IMG/VR virus record: IMGVR_UViG_3300029448_000303
Span: 1 to 28,554 of that record
Reading direction: 5' to 3' (one strand)
Length of the DNA: 28,554 nt
Origin: a virus
Below are positions 6,921 through 16,141 of this stretch, in pieces. The notes under the pieces are model-generated. The model worked only from the letters and a program-made list of their open reading frames with translations. It was not told the DNA's origin and did not search any database. How positions within the stretch are numbered: position 1 is the stretch's first letter; every line of letters begins with the position of its first letter. Both the position numbers and the translations under genes were made by a program.

Positions 6921-7509
6921 TTAACAATGATTTTAATTCATCTACTATCTTTTGTGCATCAAACTCTAAATCATCTTTAATTGTTTTGTCTTTTGGTCGT
7001 TCTAACTTGTCTGCAAAGTAGCCTTCTATACTAAATCCTTTTACTTTGTTTGTCTTGACGTAGTTTTCCCAAATGTCATCGTTTAATACCTTCATAGATA
7101 CCATCCAAGTGCCTACAGGTACGTCTAAACCGTAGTGTCTTGTCTTATCCTGTTCGCCTTCTACGATCCAACTCTCAACAACCGACAATCCTGTTAATGG
7201 TACTTCGTGTTCTAAGGTAGAATTGTTCTGGTTGCCATTTATAAAAAACAACTCACTTGCTTTGCGAACTGTTTTACGTGAAAAGTAGATATAATACTCA
7301 CTATCGCCACTCATTCTAAAAATAGGCTTGTTAGGTATTAGTGCAGCACCCATTAAAATGCGTTTTTCTGTATCTATTTCTGCAAATTTTACTACGTGGT
7401 TTTTAAGTGCTATAAAATCTTCCTCAATAGCTGGTGATTCTACCACAGAAATGGCTTCTATGCCAATAGCATCTTCATCTTCGTCTATAAAAAGTTCTAT
7501 TATGTCCAT
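6910..7509 (-). CDS. Prohead serine protease, XkdF-like
   Basis: 199 residues. The segment ESWIVEGEQDKTRHYGLDV (about 112-130), then PVGTWMVSMKVLNDDIWE and VKGFSIEGYF, is the hallmark of XkdF-like phage prohead proteases (herpesvirus-assemblin fold). By family comparison the likely catalytic residues are H101 in TLEHEVPL and S160 in GFSIEG. It should cleave scaffold and coat N-termini during capsid maturation; the scaffold-like and coat genes follow. The N-terminus includes SVVESPAIEEDF, a typical opening of such proteases. The C-terminal 35 residues are helical and charged. Family assignment is confident; catalytic residues are by analogy. Confidence 0.85.
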   Translation of the reverse strand: MDIIELFIDEDEDAIGIEAISVVESPAIEEDFIALKNHVVKFAEIDTEKRILMGAALIPNKPIFRMSGDSEYYIYFSRKTVRKASELFFINGNQNNSTLEHEVPLTGLSVVESWIVEGEQDKTRHYGLDVPVGTWMVSMKVLNDDIWENYVKTNKVKGFSIEGYFADKLERPKDKTIKDDLEFDAQKIVDELKSLLSEI

Positions 7510-7540
7510 ATTATAACAATATTATATTTATTATTTTGTT

Positions 7541-9178
7541 TTAAATTGATGCACCTTCTACAATGTTGCGTTCTAACGATTGTGCAGTACTAACGTCTGA
7601 AGATACTACAAATGCTTTTACAGGTCTTTGCTCTTGTCCGTTTATTGTTTGTGCTAATTGGTTTACAGGTGCTTCACCTACAATATTAAATGCAGGGGGT
7701 GCTGGGGGTGCTGTACCTCCTGATACTCCACCTCCGCCTACTGCTCCACCAACAGAACTTACAGATGAATTAGCTGCTCCTGCTGCCGAACTTACTGCTG
7801 CAATAATGCCTGCTGCTTGTGCTGCAAATGCAATTAATAAAGGCACGTTTTGTGGAAACCCTACTTTTGCAGTTGATGCTGCTCCTTTTGCCACATCTAC
7901 ACCTGCTTCTGCTGATCGCATTGTAATTCTTGCAAGTGTTGCTTTAGCTTCCATTATTTGTTCTTTAACAAGCATTGCCTGTTTAGCTATAAATATAGCT
8001 TTGCCTATTTTTGATTCTTCACCTGCAACTGCCCTAACTGTTTCAAGGTTATCAAGTGCTTGTTCTTTTTCCTTTTCTTTTAATTCCGCTAACGTTTCTT
8101 TACGTTCTATTTCTTTTTCCTCTGCTTCTTTTAACCGGTCTGCTTTTTCCCTTTCTAAAGAATTTATGTTAATTAACTGCTCACTTCTAAAACCTTCTAT
8201 CTGTGCAAGAACTGCTGCCTTTTCATTTTGTGCTTCAAGTAATGCTATTTCGTTTTCTTGATTTGCATTTTTGTCAAACTGTGCTTGTGCTGCTTTAATC
8301 TGTAATTCAACATTAGCTAACATTAATTTTTCTTGTTCTTCTAATACCTCACCAAGTTTGTTGTTTGCAGCAATACGTTCTTCAATAGTTTTAGACTCGT
8401 CATCTCTTATCTGGCGTTGTTGTTCAGCTTGTCTGTCGTATTTTTCTATTAAACCTTGATTTATTACTGCTGATAATTCTGCTGCTTTGTTTAATTCTAC
8501 AGTTTCATTTGCAGCTTGAGCTGTGCTTTTAGCATAATCAGTAATACCCTTTACAACTTTAGGTAGTATTTCAGTAGCTTTATCAAAACTATCATTTACA
8601 CCTGTTAAAACATCTAAACTTTCTTTACCTGCTTGTTTAACAGAATCTAAAGCACCAGCAAAATCACCTTCAAATACTTTTTTAACAGCAGTAGCTAAAA
8701 ACCCAAGTGTGTCTAAAAGGCTATTAAAGCGTTCTGTGATGTTATCTTTTATCGCAATGCCAAAATCTACTATGGCTTGTTTAGGATCGCTAAAAATACC
8801 TTTAAAATAATCTACAACAGTACCTACATTTCTATCAAGGAAATTAAAAAAGTCATTAAATGCTAAACTTAATGCTTCAAAGGCTGTGCTAAACGCATCT
8901 GTTACCTTTTGATTTTCATTAAATACCTCTGTTAGTTTAGCAAATGCAGCAATAGCTAAACCAATACCAGCAGCTTTCAATGCGTTACCAATAGATGATA
9001 CACCTTTAGCAGTTTTTTCTGATGCCTTTTCTACACCTTTTAAACCTTTTTCAGTTTGTTTATTGCCTTTACTAACCTCATCGTTTAACCTGTTAATTTC
9101 TTTTTTTAAATCTTCAAGTTCTGATATTGCTTTGTCAGTTTTTGCTTCAAGTTCTACTGTTACTTTTTTTGCTGCCAT
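7541..9178 (-). CDS. Tail tape measure protein
   Basis: 545 residues. Residues 1-60 are coiled coil (KTDKAISELEDLKKEINRLN). Hydrophobic segments occur at about 65-85 (ALKAAGIGLAIAAFAKL) and 440-465 (PLLIAFAAQAAGIIAAV). A long charged coiled coil spans about 240-390, and a Gly/Pro-rich stretch (GGAVGGGGVSGGTAPPAPPA) leads to the C-terminus. This layout is typical of tape measure proteins, which set tail length and help eject DNA across the host envelope. By the usual rule of about 0.15 nm per residue the tail would be around 80 nm. It follows the large distal-tail genes. No lysozyme or peptidase domain is visible. Confidence 0.85.
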   Translation of the reverse strand: MAAKKVTVELEAKTDKAISELEDLKKEINRLNDEVSKGNKQTEKGLKGVEKASEKTAKGVSSIGNALKAAGIGLAIAAFAKLTEVFNENQKVTDAFSTAFEALSLAFNDFFNFLDRNVGTVVDYFKGIFSDPKQAIVDFGIAIKDNITERFNSLLDTLGFLATAVKKVFEGDFAGALDSVKQAGKESLDVLTGVNDSFDKATEILPKVVKGITDYAKSTAQAANETVELNKAAELSAVINQGLIEKYDRQAEQQRQIRDDESKTIEERIAANNKLGEVLEEQEKLMLANVELQIKAAQAQFDKNANQENEIALLEAQNEKAAVLAQIEGFRSEQLININSLEREKADRLKEAEEKEIERKETLAELKEKEKEQALDNLETVRAVAGEESKIGKAIFIAKQAMLVKEQIMEAKATLARITMRSAEAGVDVAKGAASTAKVGFPQNVPLLIAFAAQAAGIIAAVSSAAGAANSSVSSVGGAVGGGGVSGGTAPPAPPAFNIVGEAPVNQLAQTINGQEQRPVKAFVVSSDVSTAQSLERNIVEGASI

Positions 9179-9315
9179 AATTCCTGTCTAAATATATTAA
9201 ATGCTTCACGTACTGATTCAGGGTATTTGTTTTTACCTAAAGCTATTGTTGTGTATTCGCCTGTTTGCTTTTCCTGTTTTGCTATCTCTAAAAGATTGAT
9301 AATGTTTTCTATCAT
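9160..9315 (-). CDS. Small hypothetical protein between tail genes (51 aa)
   Basis: The frame starts with ATG at 9315, overlapping the stop of the large tail gene (TAATG arrangement), and ends with TAA at 9160-9162, 19 bases inside the tape measure start. The product begins MIENIINLLEIAKQEKQTGE, is helical and charged, and ends in Lys residues. The double overlap fits translational coupling between its neighbours, which supports it being a real gene. Possible roles are a tape-measure chaperone or a purely coupling peptide. No family recognised. Confidence 0.55.
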   Translation of the reverse strand: MIENIINLLEIAKQEKQTGEYTTIALGKNKYPESVREAFNIFRQELWQQKK

Positions 9316-12300
9316 TAGTAAAATAATTTAGGTTCTGTTACAACTCCATTTATTACGTGTGCAGATACGCCTGTTGTTCCATTAGGGCTACCGTCTAAGT
9401 TATACCCCCAATAGGCATAAAAACCGTCATCTGCTTTTGCTAATGTACTTGCTGCTGCGTTGTATCTTATTTGTAAAAGTTTATAAACGCTAAAGCCTTC
9501 TCTAAATGGAAACACATAATCTGTAGCTGCTGCTCTGTTGTTTTGGAAGAGTCTATCTCCTGTTACTTTAGGTACATAGGTTGGTTTTACTACATCTAAA
9601 AAACTTACTTGTCTTTTTGCTTCTGTTTCTGCTATTGTTCTTGACGTTGCAGAGTAACCTCTATCTGTACCTGTTCGCTTTTTTAATTCTCCAGTTAATA
9701 TTTGGAATTGGTTACTGCTTCCAAAAATACCTGTGTTGTATTGATTTACTCCTGTTTGTGTAAACGTGGCAGATTGTCCGTCTATAACAATAGGTACAAT
9801 TTTAGAGAAAAAATGTTGTGATAAAACAGAACCAGTAACAGCATCACCACCAAAACCTGTAATATTTTCAAGGTCTATAAGTGTACCATCGTAATGCATT
9901 ATTCTAACAGTTTTTCTTTGCGTTACATTATCTGTAATTTTATACCTCCTAACATCATCGGTTTGTGTATAACTATAACTAACCGTTGTTTCTTGGAAAA
10001 ACACAGGGCTTATACTATCACCAAAAGCAAAACTTGTATTAGTGTTGGTTCTTGCATAAAATCTATAAAATATCTGTGCATTACTTAACCCTGTAACTTG
10101 ATAGTTTACCTGTGGAGGTAATGTAAACTTGTTTTCTGCTGTTGTTGGGTAGGATATGTTAGTAACACTTCCGTTAGCTTTTAATGTATCTATATCTGTT
10201 GACGCAAGGTCTGATTCTGTTGTAGAATAAAAGAAACCATACTCATCAATTTGTTTAGTTGTGCCTATTTTACCTAATTCTGTAACATTAAATGCCATAT
10301 AAATAGCACTTGATGTAGCTGTGGTTGGTGTAACATATTCTATAATAGGTAATGTAACCACCAAAGGCACTTCCTCATCAACTATATTTGGATTGTTAGG
10401 TAAAGATGTATCTTCTGGCACAACATCTTTTGTAACTGTGCTTACTAAACCGTCAGTTCTTGCAGATTTATCTACCTTAATTGTACCATCGTCAGCAGTA
10501 TATAAAACGCTATCAGCAGTAATATCAGAAAGACCTGTCTGCACAAACCTTGCAGGTATTATTTGATCTTTATCAGAAGTAATATTAATTAATTCTATAT
10601 CACTTAAAAGCGTTTGAAAGTTAGTAACCACTTTGTTTATCTTATATGCCTCATCAAAGACCACAACCTTATCAGCTAAACTATACTTATATAACATACT
10701 AATAGGCAAATAAGCCTTTAGTTTTGTAAGTCTACGTTTTACGTCAAATATTTCTTCTATATATGTACTGTAAAACTCATTAAATAGTGTTTTAGTATAT
10801 TGAAATTCAGGTCTATATTCGTTTAACTCTTGACCAAAGTTTATATTTTCCGACACTATCTCTCCCCCTATTTGAGATGATACATCCATAGAATTAGAAG
10901 GTATGTAGTAACTTGATTTAAAAGCTAAAGTTCCGTCTGTATTTACAATACTTAAATCTGTACCAGAAGCCAAAACAGGATAGAATATTAATGGCTTGCC
11001 TAAAAGTGGTGATTGTGCATCATCTACTGACCACCCAAATTGTATATTAGTTATAGTACTGTTATTTACGTTTATTAACCTTTCATATTTAAAATGTTCA
11101 AAAGGCACTTCTATTTCATAAACACCACCTGATACTTTATCTGTGGGGCTTTGCTTGTGATCCCTTGCATCGTATTTTAACCCACCCCATTCTTTTCTAA
11201 ATTGTGATAGATGGTTACTTGCTAAAAAACTATCTGTACCTTCATAGCTAAACTCTATCTGCTTATAGGGTAATACAGTATTTACTATACTGCTTTCTTT
11301 ATCTATATATTGTGTAATATCCCAAGTTGTTGTGCTGCTTCCGTAGTAGTCATCTAAGGTTGCTATAATCACATTTTTATCTCTATCAATAAACGATGTT
11401 AGGTTAAACATCTTAAACAAACCTGTTAAAAAGTCTATAACCTTTATGTCAGGCATAAAATCAACTGCTGCTAATTTAGTACCTGTACCAAAATTTAAAG
11501 TTGATAGAAAGTTTAAAAATTGAAAATCTACCTGCCCTGTTTTCCAATAACCCCTAACTGATAATTCAAACGTTGTAGCATTATCTGCAATAGCTTCAAA
11601 AGTATAAGTACCATTAGGTACAATATCATTGTGTAAAGAAATATAACCTGTGCCTGTGTTGTCTTTAAACTCTCTGTATAACTCTCCATTTTTATACATT
11701 AAGATTGTATATGTAACATCAGAAGAAGAAATAACGTCTATGTGTAATGTTCTGGTTTGCGTTTTAGATTTTTTACTTGCATCAGGATTTGGTATTATAA
11801 AGGAATTGTTTTCTAAAAGCATTGTCATATTAGACTCTGCTCCCTCAAACTTACTTAACGTAAAATCAGTAAATTGTTGTTTCTTAGTATTGTCTGCAAA
11901 TAGTGATCCTGTTTTATTATGTAACCACATATACAAATTGTAAAACTGTGGCTGGTTAGTTGAAAAGAATGTATCTAAAAATGTAAATCCATAAGGTTTA
12001 AAATACCTTGCCTCTATTGCTTTAACAATAGCATACAACCTAATAGCAGGCTTTAGTTCTGTAAGTTTAACTCCTTTTATATTGCCACCAGCATAGTGTA
12101 CGTTTGCAAGTGTATCTGTATTTGCGGCTGTACTACCTGAATCATATATTAACCTTTGTGTGTGTGTAATTAAAGGAAATAGCAAAGCATCAAAATACGT
12201 TTTATCCCCTATCTGAATGTCCAATCCGTTAGACATATAGGTACGAATATTGGCGTCTGTATATGTAAACTCAAAATCAGCAAGTAAAGGCAAATCGCCC

Positions 12301-12680
12301 AACATAGCATCACCTATTAAATCTTTAAGGTTTACTGTTTGACCATAAAAGGTAAGTTTGTATGTGTGTGGTTTATTTAATTTTAACGTACAGCCTTCAA
12401 GTTTAATCTTACCCTTACGAAAAAAGGTATGATTTAAAAATAGTTCAGCGTCCTGTTTTTCTCTTGCGTCAAATGCTTGACCTTTGGAAATGTTGAAATT
12501 GTAAAAGTGTTTAAATAGTTTGTTGTTTGTTTTACTTGCAGGCACAGAAAAGGTTTGACTAAACTCTAAGAATATTTTAGATATATCTTTAACATCCTGT
12601 ATAGATTGTGAAAGGGTGATGCTTTCATCCTTAAACATTTCTACCTCTTGCCCTTCTATATAAAGCTGTAGTGCTATCAT
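9315..12680 (-). CDS. Large distal tail / baseplate hub-like protein (1121 aa)
   Basis: The longest gene here. Residues 1-130 (MIALQLYIEGQEVEMFKDES, then FSQTFSVPASKTNN) are a start I associate with large tail-tip proteins of flavobacterial phages. The N-terminal 500 residues are mixed alpha/beta and include WYKT-free jelly-roll-like strands. Residues about 780-890 look like a fibronectin type III-like domain (IDEYGFFYST... YQVTGLSNAQIFYRFYARTN). The C-terminal 230 residues are beta-rich and may form the host-contacting tip. Its start overlaps the preceding stop by ATGA. It probably works with the 330-residue protein upstream as tail-tip hub or receptor binder. The name is inferred from size, order and recall. 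Confidence 0.65.
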   Translation of the reverse strand: MIALQLYIEGQEVEMFKDESITLSQSIQDVKDISKIFLEFSQTFSVPASKTNNKLFKHFYNFNISKGQAFDAREKQDAELFLNHTFFRKGKIKLEGCTLKLNKPHTYKLTFYGQTVNLKDLIGDAMLGDLPLLADFEFTYTDANIRTYMSNGLDIQIGDKTYFDALLFPLITHTQRLIYDSGSTAANTDTLANVHYAGGNIKGVKLTELKPAIRLYAIVKAIEARYFKPYGFTFLDTFFSTNQPQFYNLYMWLHNKTGSLFADNTKKQQFTDFTLSKFEGAESNMTMLLENNSFIIPNPDASKKSKTQTRTLHIDVISSSDVTYTILMYKNGELYREFKDNTGTGYISLHNDIVPNGTYTFEAIADNATTFELSVRGYWKTGQVDFQFLNFLSTLNFGTGTKLAAVDFMPDIKVIDFLTGLFKMFNLTSFIDRDKNVIIATLDDYYGSSTTTWDITQYIDKESSIVNTVLPYKQIEFSYEGTDSFLASNHLSQFRKEWGGLKYDARDHKQSPTDKVSGGVYEIEVPFEHFKYERLINVNNSTITNIQFGWSVDDAQSPLLGKPLIFYPVLASGTDLSIVNTDGTLAFKSSYYIPSNSMDVSSQIGGEIVSENINFGQELNEYRPEFQYTKTLFNEFYSTYIEEIFDVKRRLTKLKAYLPISMLYKYSLADKVVVFDEAYKINKVVTNFQTLLSDIELINITSDKDQIIPARFVQTGLSDITADSVLYTADDGTIKVDKSARTDGLVSTVTKDVVPEDTSLPNNPNIVDEEVPLVVTLPIIEYVTPTTATSSAIYMAFNVTELGKIGTTKQIDEYGFFYSTTESDLASTDIDTLKANGSVTNISYPTTAENKFTLPPQVNYQVTGLSNAQIFYRFYARTNTNTSFAFGDSISPVFFQETTVSYSYTQTDDVRRYKITDNVTQRKTVRIMHYDGTLIDLENITGFGGDAVTGSVLSQHFFSKIVPIVIDGQSATFTQTGVNQYNTGIFGSSNQFQILTGELKKRTGTDRGYSATSRTIAETEAKRQVSFLDVVKPTYVPKVTGDRLFQNNRAAATDYVFPFREGFSVYKLLQIRYNAAASTLAKADDGFYAYWGYNLDGSPNGTTGVSAHVINGVVTEPKLFY

Positions 12681-13669
12681 CTAACGTTGTTCATTTTATT
12701 AAATGCAAAATCAAAATCAATAGTGTAATTTATTAGTTTGTCATTTAAAGAACTTTTAACTGTAAAACTTTTAGTTGTTGGTATAATTGGTAAGGTTTTA
12801 TTTTCGTAACGTATCCATACATTTTCTGCTAAAAACAATTCCTCTATAACCTCAACCATATCCTCTACTACAAAACCTGTGTTTAGTTTTATAGAACTAA
12901 CTGCGTTTATGTTGTACCTTGTTTGCTGACCGCTATATGTATTGTAGGTAACAGAACTATTTTGTATAGTATTGCTTTTGTATTTTTCATCTGTTACGTT
13001 AAATGTTTCTACTGTCTTTTTAAAGAAGAAAAAATCCCGAAATGCGCCATAACGGTTTATAAATGTAACCTTGTAAGGCGTAAACTTTGGCTCACATATA
13101 TTATTTACAGTAATTGTTTTTTTAAGTGTTGTATCGTCTGTAGCATATACTTTAATTTCAGATGTGTTTGCTGGTATTGTAACGTATTGTATTTTTTGGT
13201 TACTGTTACCACTATCTGTAATTTGTGTTGTTGTACTATCTATTATAACCTTACCTACTGTGGCCGCATATAAAGGCAGTTTACCAGCAGTATTTTCAGG
13301 TATGTATATGTTTGTATTACCAATTAAATCAAACGCATCTGTAAGCTGTGGGTTAATTTCATCTTCAAAATATCCATACCCATCAAATGCTAAATATGTA
13401 TTTGTAACAGGACTGCCATAAGTAAACACTTGATCCGTATCGTCTGATAAGGTTGCAATAGTTGTAACCCATATTGTTCTTGAAACATAATCATTGTTAA
13501 ATGTAATATCTATATAGTCCCTAACCATTTCAGCTACCTCAAACAGTATATTAGTTTGTCCAGATATTATTTCTTTTTGTAATTCATATACTAAATCAGT
13601 ATCAGCATAACTTCCTGACGTTCCTGAATAAATGTATATTTTTAAATCTACTGTTTTTAAAGTTGCCAT
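12677..13669 (-). CDS. Distal tail protein candidate (330 aa)
   Basis: 330 residues, start ATG at 13669 preceded by AAATAATATG. The protein is beta-rich throughout, with a central CEPKFTPYKVTFINRYGAFR followed by DFFFFKKTVETFNV, a pattern I recall from distal tail proteins of Bacteroidota phages; Tyr and Asn are frequent. Its stop overlaps the start of the 1121-residue tail protein (ATGA), so the two are co-translated and probably form one tip complex. An alternative is a minor tail-tube or adaptor protein. No enzymatic motif is visible. Confidence 0.6.
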   Translation of the reverse strand: MATLKTVDLKIYIYSGTSGSYADTDLVYELQKEIISGQTNILFEVAEMVRDYIDITFNNDYVSRTIWVTTIATLSDDTDQVFTYGSPVTNTYLAFDGYGYFEDEINPQLTDAFDLIGNTNIYIPENTAGKLPLYAATVGKVIIDSTTTQITDSGNSNQKIQYVTIPANTSEIKVYATDDTTLKKTITVNNICEPKFTPYKVTFINRYGAFRDFFFFKKTVETFNVTDEKYKSNTIQNSSVTYNTYSGQQTRYNINAVSSIKLNTGFVVEDMVEVIEELFLAENVWIRYENKTLPIIPTTKSFTVKSSLNDKLINYTIDFDFAFNKMNNVR

Positions 13670-13674
13670 ATTAT

Positions 13675-15171
13675 TTATATTTGATAACCATCACCATTTC
13701 CACCTCCAGCACAATCCCAGATGTATACCTCGCTAACTACTCCACTTTGTGTAATCTTCCATAAGAAAAACTGACCTGATGAAGATGTAATTGCAGAGGT
13801 ATTAAAAAAGCTATCTACAGCGTAGTAATCATCCCCTCCGTTAAACAACCTAACAGCATTACCATTAGTGTCTGTTGAAGCTACTGTGTTATTTTTACCA
13901 CTACTAAGGTCTGAAGCAGTTGATTTTACGTGTACTATTCTTGTTAAAGCAGCACTTTGTGTACAAAAATCTGTTACACTTGTAGAAGTAAACCCTAACG
14001 ATAAGTAAAAACTTGTATTTCCAAAAGGTGATAATTCAGCAGGTTGTAATAAATTTAAATCACAGACCTTAGTTCCTCCTGCACTTGCAAATCCACTTGG
14101 TATAGTAATACTTACGCTAACTGTTTTTAATGTATCAGATTGTACAGGATCAAACTTAATAGGTGATACGCTTAAAATTGTGCCTTTTTCTGCTGTACCT
14201 AACTTAATTGCTCCTGAGTCATATATTGCTTGACCTGTTAAACCAGCATCATCACAAGTAAAAGTAGGATTTGTTGTGCCTGCTTGGCTAAATGTTTTGC
14301 TACATTCTACTGATGCACCTGCATTACTATAACCCTGTGGAACTGTAATTAAAAAGAACAATGTAACGTTCTGTGCTGAACTTCCTGTATTTGCTGATAC
14401 TGATGTTATTGCAGATCCTCCTGATGTTGCACGTATTTCTGATATAGCACCAATTAGGTTAGGGTTTGTTATTACCCCTGCCTGTGATATACCTCCCCCT
14501 GTTAAACCTGCAGTAGTACAATCAAAAGCACTTAAACCTGTAATTGTTACCTGTATTGGTTGTATTGCGGTACAAGTATTTGCATCGTTATCAAATGCCC
14601 TAACATAAACCTTATTTACACCACCTACATTTAAAGAGGTAAGCGTAAGTGTAGAACTTGTTATACTCATCTGCACAAAACTTGACGTATAATTAATCGC
14701 TGAAAAACCTGCAATAGCAGATGTACCTTGTGTAAAGTAAGAGGCTAAATTAATTGTTACGGTATTACCTCCTGCTGCAATACTTTGGTTTGGTATTGAT
14801 CCATTTAAAGTCGGTCCGCCTGAACAACTTGGCGTAGCACCACTTGTAACCTTTGCAGGTTGTGATGCTGTTAATGAACAGTCTATTGTGGCTGCTGATG
14901 TGTTGCTAAATCCTGAAGGTATGTTTATTTTAAATACTACTGTACGTGTAGTAGGTGTTGATACGGTTGCATATTTGCCATTACTAAAACCTGAATCACT
15001 ACTTGTAAATGATTTTATTGTGCCAAAGGATAATCTTGGACTACTAATAATACCTTCTTGATCTACCTCAAAATCTGTTGCGTTAGCTATTGCACAGGTA
15101 AATTCTGGTGAAGGTGCAGCAGGTGTTGAATATGATAAATAAAATGGGCTACGTGCGTTTATTTTGCTCAT
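13675..15171 (-). CDS. Ig-like repeat surface protein of the tail module
   Basis: 498 residues, Thr/Ser/Gly-rich, without signal peptide. Three homologous modules occur at residues 24-106, 216-298 and 304-378. Each begins F-(T/D)-C, has a central G-x-I turn and ends with (I/V)P(S/Q)G(F/Y)(S/A)-N-x-A-x-x-x-x-C-x-x-x-x-x-Q-(P/A). Between modules one and two (about 125-213) is a cadherin-like domain (IPNQSIAAGGNTVTINLASY, then VYVRAFDND). The C-terminal 110 residues end in IWDCAGGGNGDGYQI. Such adhesin-like repeats on phage tails are usually for host-surface contact. It is coupled by ATGA to the upstream neck gene. The exact place on the virion is inferred. Confidence 0.65.
   Translation of the reverse strand: MSKINARSPFYLSYSTPAAPSPEFTCAIANATDFEVDQEGIISSPRLSFGTIKSFTSSDSGFSNGKYATVSTPTTRTVVFKINIPSGFSNTSAATIDCSLTASQPAKVTSGATPSCSGGPTLNGSIPNQSIAAGGNTVTINLASYFTQGTSAIAGFSAINYTSSFVQMSITSSTLTLTSLNVGGVNKVYVRAFDNDANTCTAIQPIQVTITGLSAFDCTTAGLTGGGISQAGVITNPNLIGAISEIRATSGGSAITSVSANTGSSAQNVTLFFLITVPQGYSNAGASVECSKTFSQAGTTNPTFTCDDAGLTGQAIYDSGAIKLGTAEKGTILSVSPIKFDPVQSDTLKTVSVSITIPSGFASAGGTKVCDLNLLQPAELSPFGNTSFYLSLGFTSTSVTDFCTQSAALTRIVHVKSTASDLSSGKNNTVASTDTNGNAVRLFNGGDDYYAVDSFFNTSAITSSSGQFFLWKITQSGVVSEVYIWDCAGGGNGDGYQI
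14038..15102 (-). repeat. Three tandem protein-level repeats in the Ig-like gene
   Basis: The modules correspond to 14854-15102, 14278-14526 and 14038-14262 on the minus strand. Each starts with an F-T/D-C codon triplet and ends about 75-83 residues later with a second Cys followed by Q-P/A. Similarity is clear in protein but weak in DNA, so the duplication is old. Each module's two Cys may be paired. Confidence 0.7.
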
Positions 15172-15683
15172 TGTGTAAATTGTATTAAATCGTCTATGTC
15201 AAGTGCAAACTTGTCTACAAGTGCATTAGGCAGTTTGTCAAAGTTTTGCTCAAATGGTTTAGTAAAAAAGAAACTTGCTTTAATACCTTTTTCAAATATG
15301 CTTTTGGCCAATACATAGCCTATGCTTTTATAGTTGCCTTTTTTAAATCTGCCTTTGTCATCTCTTAATCTTATATTCTTTGCCTTTGCCCAATCTGCTA
15401 AAGGTTGTGAAGGTGGTCTTTTGTTTGTGTAACTAAACCTACTCTGGCTACTTTCATTATATGTAGACTTTGCACCTCGTACACCTTCGTCTACAAAAGC
15501 ACCATACTCAGACATATAAAACTCTAAGCTAAAGCTATTAGGGTTTACTTTTAGGTCATAACCTAAACTGCCATACAGATCAGACGTAACGTTCTTTTTT
15601 TTACGTGTAAGGTTTGCCCTTGATTGTTTTACAACGTTCTTAGCAAATGTATCTAATGCCTGTAAGGTTTGTTTATAATCCAT
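15168..15683 (-). CDS. Tail completion / neck protein, HK97 gp10-like
   Basis: 171 residues, Lys/Arg-rich N-terminus (VVKQSRANLTRKKKNV). The central part has EYGAFVDEGVRGAKSTYNES, a pattern (Y-G-x-F-V-(D/E)-x-G) common in HK97 gp10-type proteins that complete the head-tail joint. Next comes SFTNK-like RFSYTNKRPPSQPLADWAK, then GYVLAKSIFEKGIKASFFFT, both common in this family. It is coupled by TAATG to the upstream gene and by ATGA to the Ig-like gene. Family placement is by motif and position between the chaperone and tip genes. Confidence 0.6.
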   Translation of the reverse strand: MDYKQTLQALDTFAKNVVKQSRANLTRKKKNVTSDLYGSLGYDLKVNPNSFSLEFYMSEYGAFVDEGVRGAKSTYNESSQSRFSYTNKRPPSQPLADWAKAKNIRLRDDKGRFKKGNYKSIGYVLAKSIFEKGIKASFFFTKPFEQNFDKLPNALVDKFALDIDDLIQFTQ

Positions 15684-16141
15684 TAGTCGCAGATTGTCAT
15701 ATCGTTTTGTGTAATTACGTCAAAGGTTGCTGTCCAACCTGCTAACTTGTTTTCAAACCTATCTACAAAAGGCTCACAACTTACATCACCGTCTACTTGA
15801 TATAACTGTGTGTATAAATCACCACGTTGCAGTTCGTTTATTACTCTTGTTAGAACTGCTAATTGTGTGTTTAATACATCCTGCTCATTGTCGTTACCTA
15901 CAAACTTATCTGTAGTTTCAGCTTTGCTAATATCTACAATGTCCATAGCAACAACTGACATATTAAATGTGGTTGTTTTAGTCCCTACAGTTGCAGTATT
16001 TACTATGATGTGTGATAGTGGAAATATTGTTTGCTTGTCTAAATCAATATCTGCTAAGTTGCCAAATGTAACTGTCTTTACAAATGGCTCTGCTGCAAAT
16101 GCTGTTTTTAGTTCTGTAGTTACATTGTAAAAACCTTTCAT
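15683..16141 (-). CDS. Minor tail / tail terminator-like protein
   Basis: 152 residues. The middle (NTATVGTKTTTFNMSVVAMD) leads to DIVDISKAETTDKF, then a helix (NTQLAVLTRVINELQRGDL) and a final strand pair (LAGWTATFDVITQNDMTICD). The alpha/beta order and size match tail terminator (gpU-type) proteins, which cap the tail tube. The start ATG at 16141 overlaps the -1-frame stop of the tail chaperone, so it is probably translated after the frameshifted product. The role is inferred from context; it could equally be a neck protein. Confidence 0.5.
   Translation of the reverse strand: MKGFYNVTTELKTAFAAEPFVKTVTFGNLADIDLDKQTIFPLSHIIVNTATVGTKTTTFNMSVVAMDIVDISKAETTDKFVGNDNEQDVLNTQLAVLTRVINELQRGDLYTQLYQVDGDVSCEPFVDRFENKLAGWTATFDVITQNDMTICD

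Noticed and set aside
7563-8261. 232-codon open frame on the plus strand
   Set aside because: It lies fully opposite the tape measure gene and is Ala/Ser/Thr/Cys-rich in the manner of an antisense shadow of Ala/Glu-rich coding; no start signal or family motif.
12923-13421. Two plus-strand frames opposite the 330-residue tail gene
   Set aside because: Cys/Ile/Tyr-rich antisense shadows without start signals.
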